Origin: Sipunculus nudus
Taxonomy: Eukaryota > Annelida > Sipuncula > Golfingiida > Sipunculidae
Assembly: GCA_026874595.1 (NCBI GenBank)
Contig: CM049314.1
Coordinates: 30,517,729-30,581,728, forward strand
Direction: 5' to 3'
Length of the DNA: 64,000 nt
The position numbers and the translations under genes were made by a program. A model generated the notes under the pieces. It saw only the letters and a list, made by a program, of their open reading frames with translations. It had not been told where the DNA came from and ran no database searches. Shown here in pieces: positions 62,493 to 64,000 of this stretch (its first letter is position 1; each line of letters begins with the position of its first letter).

Positions 62493-64000
62493 TTTGTTTG
62501 TCTGTCTGTCTGTCTGTCTGTGTACTCTCTACAGGCCACAATTTTCCAGCAATTGCTTTCAAACTTATACAGCTAGTAGACAAGCAAAAGTCCTGGAGGC
62601 CTATTGTTTTTGGGCATTATAGGTCAAATGTCAAGGTCAAGGTCATCAAAAGTATACAAAACGGTTTTTTGTTCATATCTGTGTTAATATTGGTCGTATC
62701 TACTTCAACAGTAGCTCATTTTAATCGTCATTCCAAGGCCTGTCTTCTGGTGTGTAGCTGACTCAATTTGCGGTTACCATGGTAACGCATTTTTGGGGAA
62801 AAGTGCTGATATTTTTCTAAATTTGTCAGTTTTAAAGCTACAGAGGTCTAGTTTTTTTGCTTCAGGTAGCATTCACCTAGTACTACAAGATTCTATTAAG
62901 AGTCTCGCAATATCTCGTATAATATCTCGTCAAACGAGATATTTCGAGATTTCAGTAATCTTGCCCTGGAGGCCACAGTTTTGCAGGAATCTTTTTGAAA
63001 CTGGCATATCTTAAGTCCTACACTATTATCTCGAAATCAATTTTTCATTTTTTTAATTCGGCCGCTAGGGGGCGCTGGGTGCAAACCTCTCCAACATATC
63101 ATGTTTTGGCAATATCTCCAAACTTATAAGCCTCAATTACAAAAACTATAGTTTATTTTTTTCCTCTAAGTCTTCTTCATGAACTCGGTTAGTCATCTGG
63201 TCTCAATCTTGTGTCACTTTGTCTGTGTGTCCGTCTGTTTCTCAGTTGTCCTCAAATCCGCTAGCTTGCCGGTTCGTTCGTCTCACATATAGCATTCTAC
63301 AGGACACAGTTTTGAAAGAATCTTTTTAAAACTATTACATCTTATGTCTCACACTAATATCTCGAAACCGATTTTTCATTTTCCAGAATTGGCCGCTAGG
63401 GGGCGGTGCACTCAAACTTGCACAACATATCATTTTTTGGCCATATCTCCAAAACTATAAACATCATTTACATAAACTATAGCTTATTTTCTTCCTCTGG
63501 GTCTTTCAAAAAACCTGGTGTATTCATTTGGTCTCAATCTTGAGTCACTTTGTCTGTGTGTCCGTCTGTTTCTCAGTTGTCCTCAAATCCGCTTGCTTGC
63601 CGGTTCTTGCGTCTCACATATAGCATTCTACAGGCCACAGTTTTAAAAGAATCCTTTTAAAACTATTACATCTTATGTCTTACACTTATATCTCGAAACG
63701 GATTTTTCATTTTCCAGAATTGGCCGCTAGGGGGCGGTGCACTCAAACTTGCACAACATATCATTTTTTGGCCATATCTCCAAAACTATAAACCTCATTT
63801 ACATAAACTAAAGCTTATTTTCTTCCTCTGGGTCTTTACAAAAACCTGGTGTATTCATTTGGTTTCAATCTCGAGTCACTTTGTCTATGTGTCCGTCTGT
63901 TTCTCAGTTGTCCTCAAATTCGTTTGCTTGCCGGTTCCTGCGTCTCACATATAGCTTTCTTCAGGCCACAGTTTTGAAAGAATCCTTTTAAAACTATTAC
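62493..64000 (+). mobile_element. Helentron-like element A3 (cut by window end)
   Basis: It begins directly with the TTTG/TCTG microsatellite and lacks the left hairpin, then follows A1 at an offset of 8656 bp through the X-box-like palindrome (62773) and about three 331-bp units from 62974. The element continues past the window. Confidence 0.8.

Overview
This is a 64-kb piece of a eukaryotic, almost certainly invertebrate metazoan, nuclear genome. The evidence is intron-containing genes with GT/AG borders and consistent phases, many (TA)n tracts, at least six classes of mobile element, and an animal CARD-NACHT-LRR receptor. The repeat style (Helentron-like elements carrying internal tandem repeats, Penelope-like and Tx1-type retroelements) fits a marine lophotrochozoan such as a mollusc, but the species is not identifiable from the sequence alone.

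Three genes look intact. (1) A four-exon minus-strand gene (17099 to 15594) encodes a 146-residue secreted protein with six cysteines. (2) A five-exon minus-strand gene (31936 to 28037) encodes a 419-residue SLC16-type monocarboxylate transporter. (3) A five-exon plus-strand gene (42718 to 53336) encodes an 823-residue CARD-NACHT-LRR (NLR) receptor. In all three the exon lengths add up to a whole number of codons and every splice phase matches.

1-32 kb: an old tandem duplication of a block with a UDP-glucuronosyltransferase (UGT) at its left and a monocarboxylate transporter at its right. Both UGT copies are broken. The transporter survives only in the right copy; the left copy keeps scraps of two exons. 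The copies differ by insertions: a Tx1-like LINE, a second LINE tail and a solo LTR in the left copy, and a Helentron-like element in the right copy. The small secreted-protein gene lies between the copies.

32-42.7 kb: mostly non-coding, with candidate 5' exons of minus-strand genes, two tRNA-derived SINE-like sequences beside (TA)n tracts, and a 4.36-kb pogo-like DNA transposon relic with a Penelope-like retroelement nested in it.

42.7-53.3 kb: the NLR gene. Its 6-kb third intron holds two large minisatellites. One has a 57-bp unit that repeats the end of exon 3 together with its splice donor; the other has an 18-bp unit rich in donor-like GTAAG/GTAGG steps.

53.4-64 kb: a nested tandem array of Helentron-like (HINE-type) elements arranged A-A-B-B-A. 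They contain inner 331-bp and 148-bp satellites and repeated copies of motifs resembling CTCF, RFX and NR5A/ERR binding sites. The array runs off the right end of the window.
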